A stretch of 64,000 bases of DNA from Cedecea neteri (GCF_000758305.1 NZ_CP009458.1:2480001-2544000); one strand, 5' to 3'; shown: positions 8,479-17,684, numbered from the stretch's first letter. Made by a program: numbers and translations. The notes: generated by a model not told the origin, from the letters alone.

Positions 8479-9536
8479 TGCTGGAACTTAACTTCGTTCA
8501 AACCCTGGGGACGCATCGGCTGGAAATCAATGAAATCCTGCCGGGCCAGGGCATCACGGCTGTGTTTGGTGTCTCCGGTGCAGGAAAAACTTCCTTAATC
8601 AACGCTATAAGCGGCCTGACTAAACCCGAACAGGGGCGAATCGTGTTGAACGATCGCGTCCTGAGCGATGCCGAAAAGCAACTTTATCTGCCGCCGGAAA
8701 AACGCCGGGTCGGCTATGTGTTCCAGGATGCGCGCCTGTTCCCGCACTACCGTGTGCGCGGCAATTTAAAATACGGCATGGCAAAAAGCATGGCCGGCCA
8801 GTTCGACAAGCTGGTGGCATTGCTCGGCATTGAAGAGTTGTTGGAGCGTTTCCCCTGGAGCCTTTCCGGTGGTGAAAAGCAGCGCGTTGCTATCGGGCGA
8901 GCTCTTCTGACCGCGCCGGAGCTGCTGCTGCTGGACGAGCCGCTAGCCTCGCTGGATATCCCCCGTAAACGTGAATTGTTGCCTTATCTCCAGCGGCTCG
9001 CCCGCGAGATCAATATTCCCATGCTGTACGTGAGCCACTCGCTGGAGGAAATCTTACATCTGGCAGACAAAGTGCTGGTGCTGGATGCCGGAAATGTTAA
9101 AGCGTTTGGCAACCTTGAAGAGGTTTGGGGCAGCAGCGTGATGCATCCGTGGCTGCCTAAAGAGCAGCAAAGCAGCGTGCTGAAAGTTACCGTGCTCGAG
9201 CACCATCCACATTACGCCATGACGGCGCTGGCGCTTGGCGATCAGCATCTGTGGGTAAACAAAATCGACAAACCGGTGCAGGCTCCGCTGCGCATTCGCA
9301 TTCAGGCTTCTGACGTTTCGCTGGTGCTACAGCCGCCGGTCAACAGCAGTATTCGCAACGTTCTGCGGGCAAAGGTTGCCCAGTGCTTTGACGATGAAGG
9401 GCAGGTGGAGGTTCAGCTTGAAGTGGGTTCCCGCACGCTGTGGGCGCGCATCAGCCCCTGGGCCCGGGACGAACTGGCGGTAAAACCTGGCCAGTGGCTG
9501 TATGCGCAAGTGAAAAGCGTGTCGATCGCAACCTGA
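8478..9536 (+). CDS. modC: Molybdate ABC transporter ATP-binding protein
   Basis: ATPase of 352 residues that drives molybdate import. P-loop GVSGAGKTS about residue 33, signature LSGGEKQRVAIGRALL about 130, Walker B LLLLDEPLASLD about 152, then a C-terminal MOP-type domain (about 290-352) that can bind oxyanion and inhibit the ATPase. Start codon shares bases with the modB stop. The stop codon abuts the stop of convergent ybhA (9537) with no spacer and no obvious terminator. Confidence 0.98.
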   Translation: MLELNFVQTLGTHRLEINEILPGQGITAVFGVSGAGKTSLINAISGLTKPEQGRIVLNDRVLSDAEKQLYLPPEKRRVGYVFQDARLFPHYRVRGNLKYGMAKSMAGQFDKLVALLGIEELLERFPWSLSGGEKQRVAIGRALLTAPELLLLDEPLASLDIPRKRELLPYLQRLAREINIPMLYVSHSLEEILHLADKVLVLDAGNVKAFGNLEEVWGSSVMHPWLPKEQQSSVLKVTVLEHHPHYAMTALALGDQHLWVNKIDKPVQAPLRIRIQASDVSLVLQPPVNSSIRNVLRAKVAQCFDDEGQVEVQLEVGSRTLWARISPWARDELAVKPGQWLYAQVKSVSIAT

Positions 9537-10367
9537 TTACAGCACGTACTTATAAAGCGTTTCGGCGATCCCGGTTTCCAGATTCGTGCCGATAGTCATA
9601 TTCGCGCGGGATTTTATCGCATCGTCGGCATTGCCCATGGCCACGCCCATCCCGGCGCTTTCCAGCATGCTCAGATCGTTGTAGTTGTCACCGAATGCAA
9701 TCACCTGATCCATGGCCAGACCCTGAGACGCTACCCACTGAGCCAGGCGAGCCCCTTTACTGTTGCCACGCTGGGCGACATCAACCTGATCGTGCCATGA
9801 CCACTCGCAGGAGAGATCCAGTTCGCGCTCTACCTCAACGGTAAACTGCCTGAGCTTAGGAATGTCTGAATCCGTCAGGGCAAACTTCCAGATAGCCTCC
9901 ACATCCTGAGCCGCCTCTTTGAGTGAAGGCACGCTGCGGAAAACCGGACGCTGGTGTTCAGGTAATGATTGCGCCCAGGTTTGGGTGCGGGCGACGTGGG
10001 CTTTGACGTGTTCTGAGCTTTCGAGATAGAGCATTGCATCGTCGACGTACATCAGGCCATGCACCCGATGAGCCGTCAGTAAATCTACCATTTTCGTGGC
10101 CTGCTCCGGGCGAAGGGGATCGGACGCCAGAACCTTTTTTGCATGATAATCATACAAATAAGTGCCATTGCAGCAAATTGCAGGTGTATCCAGAGCCAGT
10201 GCCTGATAAAAAGGATGTATGGCGACATGATGGCGACCCGTTACGATAACCACTTTCACGCCCGCTTCGCGAGCTTGCTGAAGGGCCGTAATGGACTCCG
10301 GGAGAATGTTTTTTTGCGGGGTCAGTAGGGTGCCGTCGAGATCGAGAGCAATTACGCGATAACTCAT
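9537..10367 (-). CDS. ybhA: HAD-family sugar/pyridoxal phosphatase YbhA
   Basis: Cof-type haloacid dehalogenase phosphatase, 276 residues. Motif I DLDGTLL (residues 9-15) gives the nucleophile Asp9; motif IV FGDNYNDLSML lies at about 223-233. E. coli YbhA hydrolyses pyridoxal phosphate, fructose-1,6-bisphosphate and other small phosphates in vitro; true substrate unknown. It is convergent with modC and divergent from pgl, the conserved enteric order. Confidence 0.95.
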   Translation of the reverse strand: MSYRVIALDLDGTLLTPQKNILPESITALQQAREAGVKVVIVTGRHHVAIHPFYQALALDTPAICCNGTYLYDYHAKKVLASDPLRPEQATKMVDLLTAHRVHGLMYVDDAMLYLESSEHVKAHVARTQTWAQSLPEHQRPVFRSVPSLKEAAQDVEAIWKFALTDSDIPKLRQFTVEVERELDLSCEWSWHDQVDVAQRGNSKGARLAQWVASQGLAMDQVIAFGDNYNDLSMLESAGMGVAMGNADDAIKSRANMTIGTNLETGIAETLYKYVL

Positions 10368-10495
10368 TTAGGGTTCCAGTCATTATTCATAAGGTTCGTT
10401 CCGATGGTACACCGCTCATGCTGTAGCGCAAAATCGCTCGCGCCGTGAGCCGGCCTTATGATGCTTACTTACGACGTCAGGAGGAAAGTAAAGTC

Positions 10496-11494
10496 ATGAA
10501 ACAGACAGTCTATACCGCCAGCCCGGAAAGCCAGCAGATCCACGTCTGGACGCTGCACGCCAGCGGCGAAATGACCCTTGTGCAGGTGGTTGATGCTCCA
10601 GGACAAGTTCAGCCGATGGTCATCAGTCCGGATAAACGCTTCCTGTACGTTGGTGTGCGTCCTGAGTTTCGCGTAGTGGCTTACCGCATTACGCCGGATG
10701 ATGGCTCTCTGACTGAAGCTGGCGTGGCGCCTCTGCCGGGCAGCCCAACCCATATTTCTACCGATCGCAAAGGTCGCTTCCTGTTCAGCGCGTCATACAA
10801 CGCGGCAAACGTGGCGGTGATTAGCCTTGAAAATGATGGCCTGCCGGGCGAAACCGTCGATGTGGTTGAGGGGCTGGACGGCTGCCACTCGGCGAACATC
10901 TCCCCGGATAACCGCACGCTTTGGACGCCAGCGCTGAAGCAGGATCGTATTTGCCTGTTCACGCTGTCCGATGACGGCAAGCTGGTGGCGCAAACGCCTG
11001 CTGAGGTCACGACGGTTGAGGGCGCAGGCCCGCGCCACATGGCGTTTCACCCGAACCAGCAGTATGCATACTGCGTGAACGAGCTTAACAGCAGCGTTGA
11101 TGTCTGGGAACTGCGCGACCCGCACGGCAAAATTGAATGTGTGCAGACGCTGGACTTTATGCCGCCAGGTTTCACTGGTACCCGCTGGGCTGCCGATATT
11201 CATATCACGCCGGACGGTCGTCATCTTTATGCCTGTGACCGCACCGCCAGCATTATTACCGTCTTCAGCGTGTCTGAAGATGGCAGCGTGTTGAACATTG
11301 AAGGCTACCAGCCGACGGAAGAGCAGCCTCGCGGTTTCAACGTTGACCACAGCGGTAAATACCTGGTTGCCGTCGGGCAGAAATCCCATCATGCCGCCGT
11401 GTACAAAATTAATGGCGAACAGGGGCTACTGGAAGAAAAAGGCCGCTACGCCGTCGGGCAGGGCCCAATGTGGGTGGTGATTAACGCGCACTGA
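10496..11494 (+). CDS. pgl: 6-phosphogluconolactonase
   Basis: Seven-bladed beta-propeller lactonase of 332 residues that hydrolyses 6-phosphogluconolactone in the oxidative pentose phosphate pathway. Aligns over its whole length with E. coli Pgl (YbhE), including the repeated SPDKR/SPDNRT/TPDGRHLY blade motifs and the C-terminal GQGPMWVV. The start at 10496 is fixed by a strong AGGAGG at 10479-10484; an upstream in-frame start at 10445 would lie outside the homologous region. Ends just before a bidirectional terminator shared with pemB. Confidence 0.97.
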   Translation: MKQTVYTASPESQQIHVWTLHASGEMTLVQVVDAPGQVQPMVISPDKRFLYVGVRPEFRVVAYRITPDDGSLTEAGVAPLPGSPTHISTDRKGRFLFSASYNAANVAVISLENDGLPGETVDVVEGLDGCHSANISPDNRTLWTPALKQDRICLFTLSDDGKLVAQTPAEVTTVEGAGPRHMAFHPNQQYAYCVNELNSSVDVWELRDPHGKIECVQTLDFMPPGFTGTRWAADIHITPDGRHLYACDRTASIITVFSVSEDGSVLNIEGYQPTEEQPRGFNVDHSGKYLVAVGQKSHHAAVYKINGEQGLLEEKGRYAVGQGPMWVVINAH

Positions 11495-11510
11495 TTGTCA
11501 GCCATAAAAA

Positions 11511-11530
11511 AACCTCGCCGCGGCGAGGTT
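11511..11530. terminator. Bidirectional terminator between pgl and pemB
   Basis: Perfect 20-base palindrome AACCTCGCCG/CGGCGAGGTT, preceded by seven A and followed by six T, so a U-run follows the stem on either strand. It lies 16 bases past pgl and 20 bases past convergent pemB and can end both transcripts. Confidence 0.92.
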
Positions 11531-11550
11531 TTTTCTTACTGAGTTAAAAA

Positions 11551-12831
11551 TTACTTCTCTTCGACGACCGGGCTGCCTACGCCGCGGTTATTGAACTCCC
11601 ACATGCGGTTGAAGTTCGGGTCATTCAGATCGCGTTTGATCGCGCCTTTATCGTCTTTGGTGCCAACGTTGCCCGCGAACGGACGCTTAGACTCCAGCGC
11701 ATCGCCCCACGGCTTAGCCGTGTTAAAACCTTCGTTGATCACGCTGTCGCGGATCACAACCTGGCCATTTGCGGCCTGGCCGTTTTCACCGGCTAAGTCC
11801 CAGGAGCGGCCCAACTGAGCGTCACCAGCTGCGGTAAAGCGGCTGTTGATGGCCAGGAAGCCGTAGTAGATGTTCGGCAGAGTAGCTGGTGCGAACACAG
11901 AACCTTCTTTGGTGCGGCTGTTCACCAGGCGGAAATCGGTGTTATCAAACACTACCGCACCGCGGCCTGCGACCACATCCACATCACCTTCAATGTAGCT
12001 GTTGGTGACCAGCGTGCGCGGCTGACGGTTAGTCAACATGCGGTTCTGAACGTCGCTGTTGGTGACGAAGAAAGTGTTCTGGCGGCCCAGCAGGTGAACG
12101 TTATTCAGCTGCACTTTATCGCCATCGCTACGCAGCGCCACGGCCTGATGATTGCCGGCATCCACGCTGTCACCCAGGGTGTTCTGGATGGTCAGGTTCT
12201 GGAGCTGCAGGCCATTATTCTGCGACCAAACGGCAGCGGAACACATCACGCCCACGGTCGCGCCACGGCGGCTCTGGCAGTTATCAAACATGTACCAGGC
12301 AGGTTTTCCAGGCATGTATTTCCCGCCTGGGTTAACGGCGCGACGCCAGGTTGTCGGGTCGGTTTCAGAGTCCAGCGTCAGGCCGATTTTGACATCGTCC
12401 GCGTTGCCAGAGGTGCCGTACAGCGTCACGCTGCCAGAAGCCGCAGGAATATACACCGTACCTTCATATTGACCCGGCATAATGGCGATATAAAGGCGAG
12501 AGCTGCTGTGCTTGATGATGGCAGCGTCCACCGCGGCCTGGACTGACGTATGGGTGACGCCAGGCGTACCGGCAGGGCCAACCACGAAATCAGGCTGCTG
12601 AGGCGTACGAATCGAGGACGGCGTCCACGCGGCTTCATTTGGGTTCATTGACGTGAAGTAGCGTGCAGCCACAAAATTCTGCGCTTCGTCAGCCGCCAGG
12701 ATCGGGCGGGACTGGGTTCCCGGCGCCACCTGAGTAGACGGTTTGTCCTGGGGTGGGGTTGAGCTACATGCACTCAGCGCCACGGCGAAAGCCAGGGCTG
12801 CGGCGCGACGAGAAACCGATAATGTGTTCAA
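11551..12831 (-). CDS. ybhC: Outer-membrane lipoprotein of the pectinesterase family (YbhC)
   Basis: Lipoprotein of 426 residues: signal peptide with lipobox LSAC, lipidated Cys22, followed by a pectin methylesterase-type right-handed beta-helix. Typical signposts include GTSVQAAVDAAI-like entry at about 88-100, GNHQAVALR and a DVVAGRGAVVFDNTDF block at about 285-300 that carries the conserved aspartate of carbohydrate esterase family 8. E. coli YbhC (also called PemB) has thioesterase activity in vitro and no proven pectinase role. Convergent with pgl. Its promoter region contains the lambda attachment site relic. Confidence 0.93.
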   Translation of the reverse strand: MNTLSVSRRAAALAFAVALSACSSTPPQDKPSTQVAPGTQSRPILAADEAQNFVAARYFTSMNPNEAAWTPSSIRTPQQPDFVVGPAGTPGVTHTSVQAAVDAAIIKHSSSRLYIAIMPGQYEGTVYIPAASGSVTLYGTSGNADDVKIGLTLDSETDPTTWRRAVNPGGKYMPGKPAWYMFDNCQSRRGATVGVMCSAAVWSQNNGLQLQNLTIQNTLGDSVDAGNHQAVALRSDGDKVQLNNVHLLGRQNTFFVTNSDVQNRMLTNRQPRTLVTNSYIEGDVDVVAGRGAVVFDNTDFRLVNSRTKEGSVFAPATLPNIYYGFLAINSRFTAAGDAQLGRSWDLAGENGQAANGQVVIRDSVINEGFNTAKPWGDALESKRPFAGNVGTKDDKGAIKRDLNDPNFNRMWEFNNRGVGSPVVEEK

Positions 12832-12877
12832 GGTTGCTCCTTGCTGTACGGTGGAATAGAGGGTTATTTCAAAACCT

Positions 12878-12891
12878 GCTTTTTATACTAA
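12878..12891. other. Relic of the phage lambda attB core
   Basis: GCTTTTTATACTAA matches the 15-base lambda/E. coli attachment core except for one T missing from the T-run. Flanks also match E. coli attB: CCT before and a TTGAGCGAAACGGGAAG block (12893-12909) after, with one base change in the arm (ACTAAG where E. coli has ACTAAC). Position is the same as in E. coli K-12, just upstream of ybhC between gal and bio. No prophage is present. The match is from memory of the attB sequence. Confidence 0.8.
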
Positions 12892-12905
12892 GTTGAGCGA
12901 AACGG

Positions 12906-12931
12906 GAAGCCGATTTGTGCAAATCGGCTTC
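12906..12931. other. Strong hairpin downstream of the 79-residue secreted protein gene
   Basis: Perfect 11-base-pair stem GAAGCCGATTT/AAATCGGCTTC with loop GTGC. It lacks a clear U-run on either strand, so it is at best a weak terminator for the minus-strand gene at 12976-13215. It directly follows the attB relic. Confidence 0.55.
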
Positions 12932-12975
12932 AGAAAGAGGGAAGAGGGCATTATCCGAGGATGAAAAGGGAGGGG

Positions 12976-13215
12976 TTAATCTTTTTCTACGGTGTACTGG
13001 CCGTCTTTCTTGCGAATAATATATTTGTGGTCACTGTCGCAGGAGACGGTAAGTGAACCCCCGAATGCGGCGGGGTACACGCTGTTCACGGTATCGCACT
13101 GATACCCCGCCTGGCGAATCACTGACTGCGACTCCGCTTTTAGCTGGGGCGAGCCGGTATCGGCCAGGGCGTTGCCTGCTATCAGGCAGAAGCTGAGTAC
13201 AACGGTTCTCTTCAT
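12976..13215 (-). CDS. Small secreted protein of unknown function
   Basis: 79 residues with a clear signal peptide (hydrophobic core VVLSFCLIAG, predicted cut after ALA at residue 18). The mature part of about 60 residues has two cysteines (in YQCDTV and VSCDSD) that could form a disulfide, and ends in a basic/acidic tail KDGQYTVEKD. I do not recognise the family. It occupies the place of ybhB, which lies between ybhC and bioA in E. coli and is missing here. Reasonable ribosome binding site (AGAGAGA) upstream. Confidence 0.75.
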   Translation of the reverse strand: MKRTVVLSFCLIAGNALADTGSPQLKAESQSVIRQAGYQCDTVNSVYPAAFGGSLTVSCDSDHKYIIRKKDGQYTVEKD

Positions 13216-13377
13216 TTCTGTCTCTCTGTGATGTGAATCTGGTGAAAGGTTAATCGGCAGCGAGACGGGAAGGGATTAATAACTTAACTGGATTTATTTG
13301 TGTAAATTCATTCCAGAAAACGATTAGAGAAGGGGAGACCAGGCCGGCGAGCGATACCGGCCCGGTTGAGTCGGAAA

Positions 13378-14664
13378 CTAGCGGAAAAACTCAGGATTTT
13401 TTACCGCCTGTGTGACGGCCAAAATTAATTTTTCCAGCTGCTCAGGGCTGATGATGTAAGGCGGCATCAGGTAAATCAGACGGCCGAACGGCCGGATCCA
13501 CACACCCTGTTCGACAAAGAAACGCTGCAAAGCGGCCATATCCACTGGCCTGCGTGTCTCTACCACGCCAATAGCCCCCAGCACACGCACGTCGGCTACG
13601 TTTTCGTTCGCCGTGAGCGGCAGCAAACCTTCCCGAAGCTGATGTTCAATCGCAGGGACCTGTTGCTGCCAGTCACCTTCCGCCAGGAGCGCCAGGCTTT
13701 CACTGGCAACTGCGCAGGCCAGGGGGTTACCCATAAAGGTTGGGCCGTGCATAAAGCACCCGGCTTCACCGTCGCTGATGGTTTCCGCAACGTGGCGGGT
13801 GGCCAGCGTCGCGGAGAGCGTCATCGTGCCACCGGTTAAGGCTTTGCCGAGACACATTATGTCCGGTGAAATACCCGCGTGGTCGCAGGCAAACAGTTTC
13901 CCGGTGCGGCCAAAGCCCGTCGCGATCTCGTCGGCAATCAGAAGAATTCCCTCCCGGTCGCACATGCGGCGGAGGCGGCGCAGCCATTCTGGGTGGTAAA
14001 AACGCATGCCGCCCGCGCCCTGGACGACAGGCTCCAGAATAACGGCGGCAATTTCTTCGCGATGTGCGGCCATCAGGCGTGCAAACGGCACGATATCCAT
14101 CTCGTCCCACTCATCACCAAAGCCGCACTGCGGTGCCGGGGCAAAGAGATGTTCAGGCAAATAGCCCTGCCACAGGCTGTGCATTGAGTTATCGGGGTCG
14201 CAGACCGACATCGCACCAAACGTATCGCCGTGATAGCCATTACGGAAGGTCAGAAAACGCTGGCGAGGCTGACCCTTTGCGTGCCAGTACTGCAGCGCCA
14301 TTTTCATGGCGACCTCAACGGCGACCGAACCGGAGTCCGCCAGAAACACACATTCCAGCGGGGCAGGCGTCATCGCGACCAGCTTGCGACACAGCTCAAT
14401 GGCCGGTGGATGAGTGATCCCGCCGAACATCACGTGCGACATGTTATCAATCTGGGCCTTCATTGCCTGATTCAGCCGCGGGTGATTGTAGCCATGGATA
14501 GCAGCCCACCAGGACGACATACCGTCGACAAGCATTCGCCCGTCATCCAGTTGCAGCTCGCAGCCCGATGCGGCAACAACGGGATAAACCGGGAGCGGCT
14601 GGCTCATAGAGGTGTACGGGTGCCAGATATGTCGCTGGTCGAACGCTAAATCATCAGGGGTCAT
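13378..14664 (-). CDS. bioA: Adenosylmethionine-8-amino-7-oxononanoate transaminase
   Basis: PLP enzyme of 428 residues that makes 7,8-diaminopelargonate in biotin synthesis, using S-adenosylmethionine as amino donor. Class III aminotransferase features: SSWWAAIHGYNHP near residue 50, DEIATGFGRTGKLFAC about 245-260 and the PLP lysine in CLGKALTGGTMTLSA (about 270). Start at 14664 is chosen because the earlier in-frame ATG (14694) lies inside the BirA operator, where the bioA transcript itself is expected to begin, and the protein from 14664 aligns with E. coli BioA. Divergent from bioBFCD. Confidence 0.97.
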   Translation of the reverse strand: MTPDDLAFDQRHIWHPYTSMSQPLPVYPVVAASGCELQLDDGRMLVDGMSSWWAAIHGYNHPRLNQAMKAQIDNMSHVMFGGITHPPAIELCRKLVAMTPAPLECVFLADSGSVAVEVAMKMALQYWHAKGQPRQRFLTFRNGYHGDTFGAMSVCDPDNSMHSLWQGYLPEHLFAPAPQCGFGDEWDEMDIVPFARLMAAHREEIAAVILEPVVQGAGGMRFYHPEWLRRLRRMCDREGILLIADEIATGFGRTGKLFACDHAGISPDIMCLGKALTGGTMTLSATLATRHVAETISDGEAGCFMHGPTFMGNPLACAVASESLALLAEGDWQQQVPAIEHQLREGLLPLTANENVADVRVLGAIGVVETRRPVDMAALQRFFVEQGVWIRPFGRLIYLMPPYIISPEQLEKLILAVTQAVKNPEFFR

Positions 14665-14671
14665 AGGGTGA

Positions 14672-14707
14672 CTTGTAAACCATTTGAAAAACATTTAGGT
14701 TTACGAG
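14672..14707. promoter_or_regulatory. BirA operator between bioA and bioB
   Basis: Inverted repeat CTTGTAAACC ... GGTTTACGAG with half-sites 16 bases apart, in the 89-base gap between the divergent bioA and bioB starts. It corresponds to the E. coli bio operator where biotinyl-AMP-bound BirA represses both directions. The second arm has one mismatch (ACGAG instead of ACAAG). Confidence 0.93.
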
Positions 14708-14753
14708 TATAACGTCAATCGATTTCTCATAACACCCCTTTTGGAGAGGCCCC

Positions 14754-15794
14754 ATGGCTCACCACGCACGCTGGACAATGTCGCAGGTCACTGCTTTATT
14801 TCAAAAACCTTTGTTGGATCTGTTGTTTGAAGCGCAGCAGACACATCGCCAGCATTTCGATCCCCGTCAGGTACAGGTCAGTACCTTGCTGTCGATCAAA
14901 ACCGGCGCATGCCCGGAAGATTGTAAGTATTGCCCCCAAAGCGCCCGCTATAAAACTGGCCTGGAGGCTGAACGCCTGATGGAAGTTGAGCAGGTACTGG
15001 ACTCCGCCCGCAAGGCTAAAAACGCGGGATCGACCCGTTTTTGTATGGGGGCTGCCTGGAAGAACCCGCATGAACGCGATATGCCTTACCTTGAGCAAAT
15101 GGTGCAGGGCGTTCGCGCTATGGGACTGGAAACCTGTATGACGCTGGGGACGCTGACTAATGAACAGGCACAGCGCCTGGCCTCCGCAGGGCTGGACTAT
15201 TACAACCACAATCTGGACACCTCCCCGGAATTCTACGGCAACATCATCACGACCCGAACCTATCAGGAACGTCTGGACACGCTGGATAAAGTCCGTGATG
15301 CGGGCATAAAAGTTTGCTCCGGTGGAATTGTCGGCCTGGGTGAAACCGTCACCGACCGCGCCGGGTTGCTGCTGCAATTAGCGAATTTGCCAACGCCACC
15401 AGAAAGCGTACCTATCAATATGCTGGTGAAAGTTAAAGGCACGCCGCTGGCAGATAACGAAGACGTGGATGCTTTTGATTTTATTCGTACCATCGCGGTG
15501 GCACGCATCATGATGCCAACCTCTTACGTGCGCCTTTCCGCAGGTCGTGAGCAGATGAGCGAGCAGACGCAGGCGATGTGCTTTATGGCCGGGGCAAACT
15601 CCATTTTCTACGGCTGTAAACTGCTGACGACGCCGAACCCGGAAGAGGACAAAGATCTGCAGCTGTTCCGCAAGCTGGGGCTCAATCCGCAGCAAACCAC
15701 CACCGAAATGGGCGACAACGAACAGCAGGAGCAGCTCGCCGGGCAGATTCTCAACGCCGATACCGACAATTATTACAACGCGGCGGCGGTATGA
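14754..15794 (+). CDS. bioB: Biotin synthase
   Basis: Radical SAM enzyme of 346 residues that inserts sulfur into dethiobiotin. The radical SAM cluster motif CPEDCKYC has cysteines at residues 53, 57 and 60; the auxiliary [2Fe-2S] ligands (cysteines in RFCMGAA, LETCMTLG and KVCSGG, and Arg in YVRLSAGR) are all present. First gene of bioBFCD, overlapping bioF by four bases (ATGA). Confidence 0.98.
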   Translation: MAHHARWTMSQVTALFQKPLLDLLFEAQQTHRQHFDPRQVQVSTLLSIKTGACPEDCKYCPQSARYKTGLEAERLMEVEQVLDSARKAKNAGSTRFCMGAAWKNPHERDMPYLEQMVQGVRAMGLETCMTLGTLTNEQAQRLASAGLDYYNHNLDTSPEFYGNIITTRTYQERLDTLDKVRDAGIKVCSGGIVGLGETVTDRAGLLLQLANLPTPPESVPINMLVKVKGTPLADNEDVDAFDFIRTIAVARIMMPTSYVRLSAGREQMSEQTQAMCFMAGANSIFYGCKLLTTPNPEEDKDLQLFRKLGLNPQQTTTEMGDNEQQEQLAGQILNADTDNYYNAAAV

Positions 15795-16942
15795 GCTGGT
15801 CACAGCGAATATCCGCGGCTTTAAGCGAACGGCGGGCCAGCGTCAGCCTTCGCACCCGGCAGGCCAATACGCTCGGTAACGGGCGTATCTTCTCGGCCAA
15901 CGGTCGGGAATATTTGAATTTTTCCAGTAACGATTATCTGGGGCTGAGTCATCACCCTCAGATTGTGGAGGCCTGGCAAAAAGGCGCGACGCGGTTTGGC
16001 GTTGGCAGCGGCGGCTCTGGCCACGTCACGGGGTATAGCCGTGCACATCAGGCGTTTGAGGAACAACTGGCGGATTGGCTCGGCTTTGAGCGAGCGCTGT
16101 TGTTTATTTCCGGCTACAGCGCGAACCAGGCAGTGATCTCCGCGTTGGCGCAAAAAACGGACACGCTTATCGCCGATAAACTTTGCCATGCCTCAATGAT
16201 GGAAGCGGCGATGCAAAGCCCGGCTCAGCTACGTCGATTTCATCACAACGACGTTCAGGCTCTTGCCACGCAACTGGGTAAACCACATGAAGGTGAACAG
16301 CTTGTCCTGACTGAAGGTATCTTCAGCATGGATGGGGACAGCGCGCCGCTGGCTGAAATAGCGCAGGTAACAAGACAGGCTGGCGGCTGGTTGATGGTCG
16401 ACGATGCGCACGGTATTGGTGTCCTCGGCGAAGAAGGGCGTGGCAGCTGTCATCTGCAAAAAATCAAACCGGATATTCTTGTCGTCACCTTTGGCAAAGC
16501 GTTTGGCGGCAGCGGCGCGGCGGTATTGTGCGACGAAGACGTTGCAACTTACCTGCTGCAGTTTGCCCGCCACTTGATATACAGCACCGCTATGCCGCCG
16601 GCGCAGGCCGTCTCGCTTCAGGCCGCGTTAAAGGTGGTTCAGCAGGGCGACGACTACAGAGCAAGGCTGGCTGAAAATATTCAGCATTTTCGTAAGGGAG
16701 CCGCCCGGCTCTCGCTGAATCTGGCGGATTCTGGCAGCGCTATACAACCGCTGATAGTGGGTGAGAATCAGCGCACGCTGGATCTCGCCTCCCGCCTGAA
16801 AGAGCGGGGCTTCTGGTTAACCGCCATTCGGCCACCTACAGTTCCCCCCGGCAGCGCCCGCCTGCGCATCACCCTCACGGCAGCCCATACATCTGATGAT
16901 ATTGACGCATTGCTGGAGGCACTTTATGACGCAGCTTGTTGA
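15791..16942 (+). CDS. bioF: 8-amino-7-oxononanoate synthase
   Basis: PLP enzyme of 383 residues that condenses pimeloyl-ACP with alanine. Alpha-oxoamine synthase marks: SSNDYLGLSHHP near residue 45, GSGGSGHVTGYS near 74, DDAHGIG about 204-210 and PLP lysine in VVTFGKAFGGSGAA about 236. Overlaps bioB by four bases and bioC by 17. Confidence 0.98.
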   Translation: MSWSQRISAALSERRASVSLRTRQANTLGNGRIFSANGREYLNFSSNDYLGLSHHPQIVEAWQKGATRFGVGSGGSGHVTGYSRAHQAFEEQLADWLGFERALLFISGYSANQAVISALAQKTDTLIADKLCHASMMEAAMQSPAQLRRFHHNDVQALATQLGKPHEGEQLVLTEGIFSMDGDSAPLAEIAQVTRQAGGWLMVDDAHGIGVLGEEGRGSCHLQKIKPDILVVTFGKAFGGSGAAVLCDEDVATYLLQFARHLIYSTAMPPAQAVSLQAALKVVQQGDDYRARLAENIQHFRKGAARLSLNLADSGSAIQPLIVGENQRTLDLASRLKERGFWLTAIRPPTVPPGSARLRITLTAAHTSDDIDALLEALYDAAC

Positions 16943-17684
16943 TAAAGCCGCCGTCGCCGCAGCGTTTAGTCGGGCGGCAGGCAGCTACGAGCGTTTCGCC
17001 GAGTTGCAGCGTATCTGTGGTGATAATCTGCTGGCCGAGCTGGAAAACCGCCGCGCCGTAAGCGTGCTGGATGCTGGCTGCGGCACCGGCTGGTACAGCC
17101 GAATTTGGCGGGAAAGAGGAAGCGAAGTGCTGGCGCTGGACATCTCGAAAGCGATGCTGGAGCAGTGCCAGAAAACCCAGTCGGCGCATCGTTTTCTTGA
17201 GGGGGATATCGAGTCTGTTCCGTTAGCGAATGAACAGGTCGATCTGGCGTGGAGCAACCTTGCCGTCCAATGGTGCAGCGATCTGCAGCAAGGCTTATCC
17301 GAGCTTTACCGCGTGACAAAACCGGGTGGCTGCGTAGCATTTACTACGCTTGCGGCAGGTTCACTGCCTGAACTGCACGAGGCCTGGCGCGGGATTGACG
17401 AACGGGCGCACGCCAACCAGTTTTTAGCCGTGGCCGAAATAGAACAAGCGTGTCAGCCATGGCGTTACGTATTAACCAGCCGCACCGTAAGCCAGCGCTT
17501 TCCTGACGTCATGAGCGCCATGCGTTCGCTAAAAGGCGTTGGGGCAACACACCTGCACGATGGTCGCAAAAACACTCTGCTGACGCGTGGTCAACTGCAG
17601 CGGCTGAGCGAAGCGTGGCCCCGGCAAGATGGGCAGTTCTCCCTTAGCTGGCAGATAATTTTTGGAGTAATTGAACGTGATTAA
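16926..17684 (+). CDS. bioC: Malonyl-ACP O-methyltransferase
   Basis: SAM-dependent methyltransferase of 252 residues that methylates malonyl-ACP so that fatty acid enzymes can build the pimeloyl chain. Motif I VLDAGCGTGWYS at about 44-55 and the LAWSNLAVQW segment at about 105-114 fit BioC. It is the least conserved gene of the operon compared with E. coli, but BioC is generally variable. Start at 16926 aligns with other BioC proteins and overlaps the bioF end; a start at 16896 would add ten residues with no homologue. Confidence 0.95.
   Translation: MTQLVDKAAVAAAFSRAAGSYERFAELQRICGDNLLAELENRRAVSVLDAGCGTGWYSRIWRERGSEVLALDISKAMLEQCQKTQSAHRFLEGDIESVPLANEQVDLAWSNLAVQWCSDLQQGLSELYRVTKPGGCVAFTTLAAGSLPELHEAWRGIDERAHANQFLAVAEIEQACQPWRYVLTSRTVSQRFPDVMSAMRSLKGVGATHLHDGRKNTLLTRGQLQRLSEAWPRQDGQFSLSWQIIFGVIERD

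Noticed and set aside
14665..14694. Upstream ATG for bioA at 14694
   Set aside because: Falls within the BirA operator; transcript probably starts downstream of it.
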